This document shows, piece by piece, positions 55,626-63,941 of a DNA stretch of 64,000 bases. The translations under genes and the position numbers were made by a program. Source of the stretch: Microtetraspora sp. NBRC 13810. GTDB taxonomy: Bacteria > Actinomycetota > Actinomycetes > Streptosporangiales > Streptosporangiaceae. Below the pieces are notes generated by a model. That model was given only the letters and a program-made list of their open reading frames with translations. It was not told the origin of the DNA and did not search any database. Each line of letters starts with the position of its first letter. Within the stretch, counting starts at the first letter, position 1. The stretch is taken from the NCBI RefSeq assembly GCF_030268685.1, contig NZ_BSRQ01000005.1:310001-374000 (forward strand), read 5' to 3'.

Positions 55626-57689
55626 GTGGATGCGCATGACGTTCTGGCCGGACTCGATCCCGAGCAGCGGGAGGTCGCCGAGGCCGTGCGCGGGCCGGTG
55701 TGCGTGCTGGCGGGGGCCGGGACCGGCAAGACGCGGGCGATCACCCACCGCATCGCGCACGCCGTCCGCTCCGGCGTGGTCGACGCGCCGAGCGTGCTCG
55801 CCGTGACGTTCACCACCCGGGCGGCGGGGGAGCTGCGCCAGCGGCTGCGCGCGCTCGGCGCGCCCGGCGTGCAGGCGCGCACCTTCCACGCGGCGGCGCT
55901 GCGCCAGCTCACCTACTTCTGGCCGAGGGTGATCGGCGGGGATCCGCCCTCGGTCATCGAGTCCAAGCTGCCGCTGCTGATCGACGCCTGCCGGTCGATG
56001 CGGCGCAACCCCGACCGGTCGGAGCTGCGCGACGTCGCGGCCGAGATCGAGTGGGCCAAGGTGACCCAGGTGGGTCCGGAGGACTACGCGCAGGCGGCGG
56101 TCAAGGCCGGCCGCAAGCCGCCGGTGCCCGGCGAGGAGGTGGCCCGGCTCTACGACGCCTACGAACGGCTGCGCCGCGACCGGCACCTCGTCGACTTCGA
56201 GACGATCCTGGAGCTGACCGCCGCCGTGATGACCGAGCACCAGGAGGTCGCCGGCCAGATCAGGCAGCAATACCGCTACTTCGTCGTGGACGAGTACCAG
56301 GACGTCAACCCGTTGCAGAAGCTGCTGCTCGACACCTGGCTCGGCGGGCGCGACGACGTGTGCGTGGTCGGCGACCCCAACCAGACGATCTACTCCTTCA
56401 CCGGCGCGACCCCGCGCTACCTGACCGGCTTCGCCGTCGAGCACCCGGACGCGACGGTGGTCAGGCTGGTCCGCGACTACCGCTCCACGCCGCAGGTGGT
56501 CGGGCTCGCCAACAGCGTGCTGGCCAGGTCGAAGACCCCGCACAAGCTGGAACTCCTCGCCCAGCGTCCCGACGGCCCCGCCCCGGTCTTCGCCGAGTTC
56601 GACGACGAGCCGGCCGAGGCGGTGGGCGTGGCGCGGGCCGTCCGCAAACTGGCCGACTCCGGGGTGCCGCTGCGCGAGATCGCCGTGCTGTTCCGGGTCA
56701 ACGCCCAGTCGGAGGCGTACGAGAAGGCGTTCACCGACGCGGGCCTGCCTTACCTGCTGCGCGGCGCCGAGCGTTTCTTCGAGCGGCCCGAGGTGCGTCA
56801 GGCGGTGGTGCTGCTGCGCGGCGCGGCCCGCTCGGCGTCCGCCGACGAGCCGCTGGCGCCGACCGTGCACGCCGTGCTCGGCGGGATCGGGCTGACCGCC
56901 GAGCCGCCCGGCGGCGGCACCGCCAGGGAGCGCTGGGAGTCGCTGCGGGCCCTCGCCGAGCTGGCGGAGGACATCGCGGCACAGGGCGGCGACCTGTCCG
57001 CGCTCGTCGCCGAGCTGGAGCGCCGGGCCAGCGAGCAGCACGCGCCGCCGATCGAAGGCGTCACGCTCGCCTCGCTGCACGCCGCCAAGGGCCTCGAATG
57101 GGACGCCGTGTTCCTCGTCGGGGTCACCGACGGGATGCTGCCGATCATCTACGCCGAGACGCCAGAGCAGATCGAGGAGGAGCGCCGCCTCCTCTACGTG
57201 GGCGTCACCCGGGCCCGCGCCCACCTGCACCTGTCCTGGGCGCTGGCCCGCTCGCCCGGCGGGCGCAGGGCCCGCCGCCCCTCCCGCTTCCTCGACGGCC
57301 TCACCGGGCGCGGCCCCGCCCAGCCGCGCGCCGGCGCGACCGCCTCGGGCCCGGTCCGCGAGCGCCGCCAGGTGGCCGCCTCCGTGCACTGCAGGGTCTG
57401 CGCGAAGACGCTGGTCGGCGGGGCCGAGCAGAAGCTCGGCCGGTGCTCGGCCTGCCCCGCCGACCTCGACGAGGCGCTGCTGGAGGCGCTCAAGGCGTGG
57501 CGGGCGGACACCGCCAAACAGGCCAAGATCCCGCCCTACGTCATCTTCACCGACGTCACCCTCCAGGCCATCGCGGAACGCGTGCCGATCGCGGAGACGG
57601 ACCTGCTGGCGATTCCGGGAATCGGACGCGTCAAACTGGACCGATACGGCGAAGCGGTCATGTCGCTCTGCCGCGAGGTCCGGGAGTAG
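55626..57689 (+). CDS. uvrD2: ATP-dependent DNA helicase UvrD2
   Basis: A 687-residue SF1A 3'-5' DNA helicase with HRDC. Walker A AGAGTGKTRA, FTTRAAGELRQRL, DEYQDVNPLQKLLLD, GDPNQTIYSFTGA, LHAAKGLEWDAVFLVG and YVGVTRARAHL. C-terminal to these is the tetracysteine CRVC...CSAC (near 588-608) followed by an HRDC domain (IPPYVIFTDVTLQAIAERVP). That combination is the mycobacterial UvrD2 architecture. GTG start with AAGGAG upstream. Confidence 0.95.
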   Translation: MDAHDVLAGLDPEQREVAEAVRGPVCVLAGAGTGKTRAITHRIAHAVRSGVVDAPSVLAVTFTTRAAGELRQRLRALGAPGVQARTFHAAALRQLTYFWPRVIGGDPPSVIESKLPLLIDACRSMRRNPDRSELRDVAAEIEWAKVTQVGPEDYAQAAVKAGRKPPVPGEEVARLYDAYERLRRDRHLVDFETILELTAAVMTEHQEVAGQIRQQYRYFVVDEYQDVNPLQKLLLDTWLGGRDDVCVVGDPNQTIYSFTGATPRYLTGFAVEHPDATVVRLVRDYRSTPQVVGLANSVLARSKTPHKLELLAQRPDGPAPVFAEFDDEPAEAVGVARAVRKLADSGVPLREIAVLFRVNAQSEAYEKAFTDAGLPYLLRGAERFFERPEVRQAVVLLRGAARSASADEPLAPTVHAVLGGIGLTAEPPGGGTARERWESLRALAELAEDIAAQGGDLSALVAELERRASEQHAPPIEGVTLASLHAAKGLEWDAVFLVGVTDGMLPIIYAETPEQIEEERRLLYVGVTRARAHLHLSWALARSPGGRRARRPSRFLDGLTGRGPAQPRAGATASGPVRERRQVAASVHCRVCAKTLVGGAEQKLGRCSACPADLDEALLEALKAWRADTAKQAKIPPYVIFTDVTLQAIAERVPIAETDLLAIPGIGRVKLDRYGEAVMSLCREVRE

Positions 57690-57697
57690 GAGGCGGC

Positions 57698-58570
57698 GTG
57701 AACGAGGCGCTCAAGGAAGTGCTCGACCTGCTCGACCTGGAGCAGATCGAGCTCGACATCTTCCGGGGACGCAGCCCCGAGGAGCGCATCCAGCGGGTGT
57801 TCGGCGGCCAGGTGGCCGCACAGGCGTTGGTGGCCGCCGGCCGTACGGTGCCGGACGACCGCCTGGTGCACTCGTTGCACGCCTACTTCATCCGGCCGGG
57901 CGACCCGGCCGTCCCCATCGTCTACAACGTCGAGCGGATGCGCGACGGGCGGTCCTTCACCACCCGCAGGATCACCGCCATCCAGCACGGCAAGGCCATC
58001 TTCACCATGTCGGCGTCCTTCCACATCGAGGAGCGCGGCGTGCACCACCAGGCCGCGCGGATGCCGTCGGTGCCGCGGCCCGAGTCGCTCCGCCCGCAGC
58101 AGGACCGGATGCGGGAGCTGTTCGGCGACGACCCGCACCTCGCCGACCTGGTGTCGCGCCCCCGTCCGGTCGACGCGCGGTACGTCACCCCGCTGACCTG
58201 GGAGGCGAACCGCGACCCCGCGCTGCGCAGCTCGGAGACGCAGGTCTGGTTCCGGTACGACGCCGACCTGCCCGACGACCCGCTGCTGCACGTCGTGCTC
58301 GCCGCCTACGCGTCCGACTACACGCTGGTGGACACCGTGCTGCTCGCGCACGGCATGGCCTGGGGCGCCTCCAACGTCACCGGCGCCTCGCTGGACCACG
58401 CGATGTGGTTCCACCGTCCCTTCCGCGCCGACGAGTGGCTCCTCTACGCACAGGAGTCGCCGTGGTCCGCGTCCGGCCGCGGGCTCGCCAGAGGGCAGAT
58501 GTTCACCCCCGCCGGGGACCTCGTGGTGTCGGTGGTACAGGAGTGCCTGATTCGCGTTCCCGACGCGTAA
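57698..58570 (+). CDS. tesB: Acyl-CoA thioesterase II (TesB)
   Basis: A 290-residue double-hotdog thioesterase that hydrolyses acyl-CoA. Recognisable are RVFGGQVAAQAL, VHSLHAYFIRPGDPAVPIVY, RDGRSFTTRRI, and in the second half LDHAMWFHRPFRADEWLLY and SGRGLARGQMFTPAGDLVVS. The catalytic Asp, Gln and Thr positions lie in the second hotdog (ASDYTLVDTVLL). GTG start with AGGAGG upstream, eight bases after UvrD2, so the two are an operon. Confidence 0.95.
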   Translation: MNEALKEVLDLLDLEQIELDIFRGRSPEERIQRVFGGQVAAQALVAAGRTVPDDRLVHSLHAYFIRPGDPAVPIVYNVERMRDGRSFTTRRITAIQHGKAIFTMSASFHIEERGVHHQAARMPSVPRPESLRPQQDRMRELFGDDPHLADLVSRPRPVDARYVTPLTWEANRDPALRSSETQVWFRYDADLPDDPLLHVVLAAYASDYTLVDTVLLAHGMAWGASNVTGASLDHAMWFHRPFRADEWLLYAQESPWSASGRGLARGQMFTPAGDLVVSVVQECLIRVPDA

Positions 58571-58591
58571 AACTGCAGGTAGAAAATATGT

Positions 58592-58611
58592 TGCCCGCCC
58601 CCGGGGCGGGG
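58592..58611 (+). terminator. GC-rich hairpin after TesB
   Basis: GCCCGCC/GGCGGGG-type short hairpin followed by TTT, 20 bases after the thioesterase stop. It probably ends the uvrD2-tesB transcript. Confidence 0.6.
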
Positions 58612-58688
58612 GTTTAGGGTCATGCTCAAGCGAGTCGGAGACAACTGTCCGGCTCGGTCGCACACACAGAGAGATGGAGGTGAGTCCG

Positions 58689-59006
58689 GTGGTCGTTAAC
58701 AAGATGCCTCAGATGCCGTGGCTCACTTCCGCTTGCCACGGCACCGCCGTGTCCCCGGGCAGAGTCGACCTTCTGCTCACCGTCAGTGGCTCGGCCGAGC
58801 TGCGGCGCCAGGATTCCGTCTTCTTCGCCACGAAGTCCGCCCTGTCCGGGCGCGGGCCCGTCGTGGGCGGCGACGCAGGCGTGATCCGTGATGGCGCCCG
58901 TCAGGTCGAGGCCGAGCGCCCGCGTTACCAGCAGACCCAGCTTTTCGCCAACGCCAATGGTGGACTGCGAGGTCCAAGTCCCTGGAGAGATCCGGTCACA
59001 ACCTGA
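58689..59006 (+). CDS. Upstream ORF in the whiB7 leader
   Basis: A GTG start with a near-perfect ribosome site GGAGGTGA five bases upstream opens 105 codons: VVVNKMPQMPWLTSACHGTA and on, ending 16 bases before the attenuator hairpin. The peptide has no recognised domain. In mycobacteria and Streptomyces, whiB7/wblC is controlled by a leader uORF and a terminator, so this is probably that element, though longer than those I remember. In-frame ATG at 58674 is an alternative start. Confidence 0.5.
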   Translation: MVVNKMPQMPWLTSACHGTAVSPGRVDLLLTVSGSAELRRQDSVFFATKSALSGRGPVVGGDAGVIRDGARQVEAERPRYQQTQLFANANGGLRGPSPWRDPVTT

Positions 59007-59025
59007 CCGGGTGACAACCTCCAGG
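58981..59025 (+). promoter_or_regulatory. Leader hairpin overlapping uORF stop and attenuator
   Basis: CCTGGAG (58981-58987) pairs with CTCCAGG (59019-59025), enclosing CCGGTCA-CAACC-TGACCGG. The uORF stop (59004-59006) lies inside this structure and its last bases overlap the first bases of the terminator stem, so ribosome position could select between the two folds. Confidence 0.55.
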
Positions 59026-59060
59026 GCCGCGGATCCGCAGACAGGATCCGCGGCCCTTTT
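59023..59060 (+). terminator. Attenuator terminator before whiB7
   Basis: AGGGCCGCGGATCC (59023-59036), loop GCAGACA, complement (59044-59057), then TTTT. A classic intrinsic terminator located 73 bases upstream of the whiB7 ATG, not behind a gene of its own. Confidence 0.85.
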
Positions 59061-59132
59061 GATTTCCGCGAACCCTGACCCCCACCCAAGAGGTAATCCG
59101 ACAAGATCGATCGATTCAGAGAGGTGACGCAG

Positions 59133-59402
59133 ATGGGGGCCAAGACGATCATGGACCTGATCGACGAAGCCGACATCCCCTGTCGTACCGACCCCGACCT
59201 GTGGTTCGCCGAGTCTCCGGAGGACGTGGAGTTCGCCAAGGCGCTCTGCGGAGGCTGCCCGATCCGAGACGCCTGCCTGGCCCGCGCGCTGGAGCGCGAG
59301 GAGCCCTGGGGCGTCTGGGGCGGCGAGCTGATCCTGAGGGGGGCCATCGTCCCCCGCAAGCGGCCTCGCGGGCGTCCCCGTAAGACGCCGGTCGCCGCCT
59401 GA
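59133..59402 (+). CDS. whiB7: WhiB7 family redox-sensing transcription factor
   Basis: An 89-residue Wbl protein. Four Fe-S cysteines: Cys17, Cys39, Cys42 and Cys48 (CRTD..., CGGCPIRDAC). The GVWGGE turn is at 60-65 and the C-terminal AT-hook RGRPRK at 79-84 identifies WhiB7, the activator of intrinsic antibiotic resistance with the principal sigma factor. ATG 59133 with GAGAGG; GTG 59124 is too close to that site. Expected to be induced by ribosome-targeting antibiotics through the leader described upstream. Confidence 0.94.
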   Translation: MGAKTIMDLIDEADIPCRTDPDLWFAESPEDVEFAKALCGGCPIRDACLARALEREEPWGVWGGELILRGAIVPRKRPRGRPRKTPVAA

Positions 59403-59444
59403 CACATCCGAGCACACATCAGCAATACCGAAAGGACCCCACCG

Positions 59445-59639
59445 ATGAGCACGTTCATTGGCCGGAGCAACGAGATCCCCTCTATGTATGAAGAACTGGT
59501 GCAGGACCGAATACGGACCCTTCACCGGGAGGCGGAGGAGCAGCGCAGGGTGACCCACATCCTCCGCGCGCGGCGCGCCCGCCGCGACGCGGAACGCGCC
59601 TCCACCCGCCTCCGCCACGCGCTGATGCGCCTGGTCTGA
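59445..59639 (+). CDS. Small basic helical protein downstream of whiB7
   Basis: A 64-residue protein (MSTFIGRSNEIPSMYEELVQ, then an Arg/Ala-rich helix), rich in Arg and Glu, probably a single long helix. GAAAGGA precedes the ATG. Not recognised; 42 bases after whiB7, with the shared terminator at 59717, so likely co-transcribed and possibly part of the response. Confidence 0.65.
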   Translation: MSTFIGRSNEIPSMYEELVQDRIRTLHREAEEQRRVTHILRARRARRDAERASTRLRHALMRLV

Positions 59640-59716
59640 TCTTCCCCCCGGCCTCCGGCAGGCCGAGCGGATCTCGCACCACCTCGTCCCCGCCCACCAT
59701 GCGGGACAGGCCCCCA

Positions 59717-59746
59717 CCGGCCCCTTCCCTTCCGGGAAGGGGCCGG
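59717..59746 (+). terminator. Intrinsic terminator of the whiB7 unit
   Basis: CCGGCCCCTTCCC-TTCC-GGGAAGGGGCCGG, a perfect 13-bp stem with TGCTGCTTTT after it. Confidence 0.88.
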
Positions 59747-59799
59747 TGCTGCTTTTGGGTCGCTGGTAAGGCATTCCGCCCGGTGGTGCCGTGTCTGCC

Positions 59800-60075
59800 C
59801 TGTGGGCTGGTGACTTTCCGCCACCCTGGCTGGTGCCGTGTTCGGCCCGGTGGTGCCGCTTCCGCCCCTTGGGCCGGTACCGCGTTCCGCCCCGTGGGCC
59901 GGTGTCGCGTTTGGGGCGGTGGTGCCGTGGCTGGGCTGTGGGCTGGTGCCGCGTTCCGCCCTGGGCCGGTGTGGGGTTTCGCCCGCTGGGCTGGTGCTCT
60001 GGCTCCTGTTTGTGAGGGTTGTGCATCCGTTGGGGGTGGGAGTCGGGCCCACGCCCATTCGCGGGTTGGGTGGGT
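59800..60075. repeat. Degenerate GC-rich repeat region
   Basis: Around ten diverged copies of a 20-24 nt unit of TGGGCCGGTGCCGCGTTCCG type between the whiB7 unit and the dehydrogenase. No coding frame fits; longer frames here are artefacts of the repeat. Confidence 0.7.
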
Positions 60076-60080
60076 GGGGG

Positions 60081-61169
60081 TCAGGGGATGGTGATGACCA
60101 CCTTTCCGAAGGTCTTGCCGGTGAGGTAGTGGTGGAAGGCTTCGTGGGCGGCGGTGAAATCGAAGGTGCGGTCGATGACCGGGTGCAGGCGGTGGGCGGA
60201 GACGGCGCGGTTCATCGCCTCGAAGTCGGCGCGGCTGCCGACGAAGACGCGCCTGATGGTGGCCATGCTGGAGGCGTAGGCGCCGTCGGAGATCGTGAGG
60301 CCGGTCCCGTTGCCGCCGGGCTTCGTCGCGCGCAGCAGCACGATCTGCCCGTGGAACGCCGTGGCCCTGACCGACTGGTTAATCGTCTCCGGGCCGCAGG
60401 TCTCCACGACGACATCCGCCCCCCGGCCACCGGTCAGCTCGCGCACCGCCTCCGACCACGCCGGCACCTTGGCGTAGTTGACCACGTCGTCCGCGCCCAC
60501 CGCCTTCAACCTGCCGACCTTCTCGTCGCTGGACGTGGTGGCGATGACCCGGCAGCCCAGCATCTTGCCGAACTGGATCGCGAACAGCGACACCACCCCG
60601 CTGCCCAGTGTCAGCACGGTCTGCCCGGGAAGCACCGGCTCTCCGCCGGTGACCGAGTTCCACGCGGTCAGCGCGGCGCACGGCAGGGTGGCGGCCTCCT
60701 CCCAGCTCAGATGGTCCGGTACGCCGACCGCCGCCTGCTCGTCCAGCACCACGTACTCGGCCAGCATGCCGTCCACCGTGCAGCCGAGCTGGTCGAACAG
60801 TCCGTCCCGCAGACGGCCGTCGAGCCACTGCGGCCAGTAGCCGCCCATGACCCGGTCGCCCAGCCCGAACCGGGTCACCTTCTCGCCCACCGCGACGACC
60901 TCGCCCGCGCCGTCGCTCATCGGCACCACCCCCGGCGCGGGGGCCAGCGGATAACGCCCGCTCAGGATGAGCTCGTCGCGCCGGTTGATCGACACCGCGC
61001 GGACGCGCACCACGACGCCGGTCGGCCCCGGCACCGGCACCTCCCGCTCACGCAGCACCATCCCGCCGACGTTCGTGTCGGTGGAGCGCGCCGCTGGGCC
61101 GGAGGTCTCCGGTGCTTCCAGGTGGTAGGACCTGCCGATCGTGATCGTGGATCCCTGGGTCTCAGACAT
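60081..61169 (-). CDS. NAD(P)-dependent alcohol dehydrogenase (MDR family)
   Basis: A 362-residue medium-chain dehydrogenase/reductase. GroES-like N-terminal domain (VRVRAVSINRRDELILSGRY, MSDGAGEVVAVGEKVTRFGL), coenzyme motif LTLGSGVVSLFAIQFGKMLG, GADDVVNY and a substrate-end VIDRTFDFTAAHEAF. Few cysteines occur at the usual metal positions, so it is probably a quinone-oxidoreductase-type, zinc-free enzyme. The ATG has GGAGGGG upstream. Divergent from the XRE regulator with a gap of about 130 bases. Confidence 0.9.
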   Translation of the reverse strand: MSETQGSTITIGRSYHLEAPETSGPAARSTDTNVGGMVLREREVPVPGPTGVVVRVRAVSINRRDELILSGRYPLAPAPGVVPMSDGAGEVVAVGEKVTRFGLGDRVMGGYWPQWLDGRLRDGLFDQLGCTVDGMLAEYVVLDEQAAVGVPDHLSWEEAATLPCAALTAWNSVTGGEPVLPGQTVLTLGSGVVSLFAIQFGKMLGCRVIATTSSDEKVGRLKAVGADDVVNYAKVPAWSEAVRELTGGRGADVVVETCGPETINQSVRATAFHGQIVLLRATKPGGNGTGLTISDGAYASSMATIRRVFVGSRADFEAMNRAVSAHRLHPVIDRTFDFTAAHEAFHHYLTGKTFGKVVITIP

Positions 61170-61299
61170 GACGTCCCCTCCGTGAAAGGGCAGGCGGATC
61201 GGCCTCCCCGTGCCGGAAGAGCCTGCGGCGGCGGAGGGCGGGCCCGCAATACCTCGCAAGGAATGGTGAACGTGGACATCGTGGGCTAGAACTGCGGTT

Positions 61300-62085
61300 A
61301 TGGACACGAGGGTGGAGCCGAACCGGTTCGCGGGCGAGCTGCGGCGCTGGCGCGGCGCGCGCCGGTTGAGCCAGTTGGAGCTCGCCATCCGGGCAGGGAC
61401 CACGCAACGGCATCTCAGCTTCATGGAGCGGGGCCGCTCCCGGCCGGGCCGCGCGATCGTGGTCCGCCTCTCGGAGTCGCTGGGCCTCTCGCTGCGGGAA
61501 CGCAACGCCCTGCTGCTCTCCGCCGGGTACGCGCCTTCGTACGCCGAGTCCCGGCTCGACGATCCCGGGCTGCGTCCCGTCCGGGATGCCCTGACCGGCA
61601 TCATCGACGGTCACATGCCGTACCCGGCGCTGATCCTGGCCCCCTATGGCGAGGTCGTCGCCGCGAACGCCGCCACCGGCGTGCTCACCGAGGGCGTCGC
61701 CCCCGGCCTGCTCGAACCGCCGGTCAACATGCTGCGGATCATGCTGCATCCGGACGGCATGGCCTCGCGGGTCGAGAACCTCGGCGGGTGGGGCAGGCAC
61801 GTGCTGGAGAACCTGCGCGCCCAGGCGGCCAGGAGCCCCGACCCGCGCCTCGACGACTTGGTCGCCGAACTGGCGGGCTACGTCCCGCCCGCCGCCCCGG
61901 ATCCGGGCCATCTCGGCTTCGCCGTGCCGCTCCGGCTGCGCCGCGAACAGGGCGAACTACGGCTGATCACCACGTTGACGTCCTTCGCCACCGCCGTGGA
62001 CATCACCCTCGCCGAACTCCACCTGGAAGCCTTCCTCCCCGCCGACCTACAGACCGCCCACATCCTGCACACCGGCGCCATCTGA
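61300..62085 (+). CDS. XRE-family regulator with MmyB-like domain
   Basis: A 261-residue regulator. Helix-turn-helix at about 10-65 (LRRWRGARRLSQLELAIRAG, TTQRHLSFMERGRSRPGR), then an MmyB-like ligand-binding domain (MPYPALILAPYGEVVAANAA, PPVNMLRIMLHPDGMASRVE, GHLGFAVPLRLRREQGELRL). Such proteins commonly control the divergent dehydrogenase gene, in response to a small organic molecule. Ends near AELHLEAFLPADLQTAHILH. Confidence 0.93.
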   Translation: MDTRVEPNRFAGELRRWRGARRLSQLELAIRAGTTQRHLSFMERGRSRPGRAIVVRLSESLGLSLRERNALLLSAGYAPSYAESRLDDPGLRPVRDALTGIIDGHMPYPALILAPYGEVVAANAATGVLTEGVAPGLLEPPVNMLRIMLHPDGMASRVENLGGWGRHVLENLRAQAARSPDPRLDDLVAELAGYVPPAAPDPGHLGFAVPLRLRREQGELRLITTLTSFATAVDITLAELHLEAFLPADLQTAHILHTGAI

Positions 62086-62224
62086 ACAGCCACCCGCACC
62101 ACCCAGGCAACTTCCCGCACACCCCAAGCACGGCCCCACCACCCAGGCAGGGCCGGCCTCCGGGGAGGATCGGACCGGAGATCGGCGCTACGGCCGACCG
62201 CTGATCGGTGCCAGACTCAGTCTT

Positions 62225-62403
62225 GTGGCGATCACTGCGTTGCCCTCTGTAGTGCCCTCGCCACCACGGAAGCCGGTCCTGGACAACGTGTCTGAGCTGC
62301 AGACGCTGGCCCGGCAGGTTGCCGTGGACGGGGTGTGGGGCCGGATCTGGCTCAGGTGCCGGCCAGGGAGGGGTTCTCGCCCTTGCGTTCCCCGGTCGGG
62401 ATG
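62225..62403 (+). other. Short coding-like fragment
   Basis: GTG 62225 opens 59 codons reading PPRKPVLDNVSELQTLARQV then AVDGVWGRIWLRC and Arg-rich sequence. The middle looks like a real protein N-terminus and then degenerates. Together with the zinc-finger fragment it suggests remnants of a mobile or plasmid-type segment. Not recognised. Confidence 0.25.
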
Positions 62404-62404
62404 A

Positions 62405-62617
62405 TCAGATTCTCAGCCGGGGGATCTTGGTGAAGCGGCCGGTGTGGTAGGCGCCGGCCACCGCGCCCGAACGCGACCGGCACGGCGAACCGGGCGCGAC
62501 CGCACATCGCGGGCACGGGTGGCGCTCGACCTCATCAGCGTCACGGGTGTGTTCCTCGGCGATGGCAGACAGATGAGCTGATTCGGCGTGTTCGCGGGGT
62601 TCCGGGGCCTCGGCCAT
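62405..62617 (-). CDS. Zinc-finger protein fragment, mobile-element-type
   Basis: A 70-residue protein whose second half reads HPCPRCAVAPGSPCRSRSGA and AGAYHTGRFTKIPRL. This CPxC...GSPCRSRSG...YHTGRF pattern belongs to small zinc-finger proteins often found on actinomycete integrative elements and plasmids. It ends in LRI soon after the motif, shorter than usual, so it is probably truncated. Confidence 0.5.
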   Translation of the reverse strand: MAEAPEPREHAESAHLSAIAEEHTRDADEVERHPCPRCAVAPGSPCRSRSGAVAGAYHTGRFTKIPRLRI

Positions 62618-63243
62618 GCCCCAGGTGCTCTCACAAACCTTTCCCAGAATCCGGAGATCCGCAGATGCTGCGGACCGAGCCTTGTGGTCCGTCCCAGATC
62701 ACGCCATACGGCATCTCACCTCTCTGGGTACCGATGAGGTCCTCAGTGGAACATGTCGGCGTCCAGGAGAACCAGGGCCGTGTGCTGTCCACATCGGGCT
62801 AGCTGCAACCGTCCCACCGAACTCGACGCGTCTCAGTCTCTCGATGGTCAGGAACGAGGCGTGACTGTATCCCAAAGATCGCTATCGGGTTCAGCGACAG
62901 CCGCCAACGGATCTACTCCAGGCAAGACCCAAGAAAGCATTCGCTCGGTTGCCGAATCCCGTTCCGGATCTCGCTGACCTCCTATTCGGCGATATGAACG
63001 GGCCGCGTCAATTAGCGGGGGAGGCCGGTTGTGGACATGCGGGCGCATTGACGCGGTCCGCGCGAGGGGAAACGCTGGGGTCCTCGGGGACACGACAAAG
63101 GGGGGGTTTTCATCGCGGGCTCAGGATTCCCTGCTCAAGCGTGCGGCGCCGTTTAGGGCGGCGCACGATAACTAAAGGATGCCGTTGATCATCTACACGA
63201 AGACGGCGACGACGTGACCGGCGTAGCGAAAGGATGACATCGA
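62618..63243. other. Intergenic stretch without convincing gene
   Basis: Lower-GC than the flanks and with scattered short frames in both strands (for example 62848-63093 minus) lacking ribosome sites or recognisable motifs. A near-palindrome around GTGCGGCGCC...GGCGGCGCAC (63139-63164) may be a terminator or control element for the protease gene. Confidence 0.4.
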
Positions 63244-63924
63244 GTGCCACAATTAGACGAGAGCGTCATGATCAAGAGTCTCGGCTCGACATACTGGCGC
63301 TGGATTCAATACCAGGAGAAAACACTCTGGTGTTGGAACGCGACGACGATCAGCGTCGCGAACTTCTACGCCAACGCGGAGGTTTGGACCCAGTGCGGAT
63401 TCGCCGCCGCAGTCCTCAACAGGGACGACTCCCGGCTCGCTGACCAGCGGCCGTTCCGCTGCTGCCCGGGCGACGAGTTACGCGGGGACTGCAACCAGGG
63501 CTGGTGGCCGGATTTCGGGCCGCTGCAGCAAGCCGGGATTCAGGTCCCGGTTGCCGCAGGCGACAGGCATCGCGTCGACGCGACGTGGGTGGGCGGCAGG
63601 TGGGTGGAGGTCAGAAGGCTCACGGAGCTGACGAAGAACGAGGTCAAGGCGGAGATAGACGCCGGACGCCCGATCATCATGAACATCGGCTGGGGTGGCG
63701 GCCTGTCCGGCCACATCGTCAACATCTGGGGATACAGCTACCGCCCGGAGACCGGTGAACTGGTGCACGTATGGGTGCATGACCCGTGGGAGGACACGGG
63801 GGGCGTATACGAGGGCATGGAGGACACTCCCATCATGTGGGTAGCATGGGAGACGCTCTTCGGCGGTTACCCGGGCGGCCCGAACGGCACCTGGAACAGG
63901 ACCTTCAAAACTCGGCGCAACTAG
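63244..63924 (+). CDS. Papain-like cysteine protease
   Basis: A 226-residue protein of the papain-like (AvrRpt2/C70 or C39-like) group. It has QYQEKTLWCWNATTISVANF with the Q...CW signature and catalytic Cys30, a Cys-rich stretch FRCCPGDELRGDC, His157 in LSGHIVNIWGYS, and an Asp/Asn partner in VHDPWED. No signal peptide is visible from the GTG at 63244 (AAAGG upstream), so it is cytosolic or exported by another route. It lies beside mobile-element debris and shows relaxed composition, suggesting acquisition. Substrate unknown. Confidence 0.78.
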   Translation: MPQLDESVMIKSLGSTYWRWIQYQEKTLWCWNATTISVANFYANAEVWTQCGFAAAVLNRDDSRLADQRPFRCCPGDELRGDCNQGWWPDFGPLQQAGIQVPVAAGDRHRVDATWVGGRWVEVRRLTELTKNEVKAEIDAGRPIIMNIGWGGGLSGHIVNIWGYSYRPETGELVHVWVHDPWEDTGGVYEGMEDTPIMWVAWETLFGGYPGGPNGTWNRTFKTRRN

Positions 63925-63941
63925 CCTCAGGGAGCTTCGCA

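Noticed and set aside
59757-61289. 483-codon plus-strand frame across the repeat region
   Set aside because: Runs through degenerate non-coding repeats and antisense to the alcohol dehydrogenase.
62848-63093. 81-codon minus-strand ORF
   Set aside because: Some protein-like stretches but no ribosome site, no recognised family and no supportive context.
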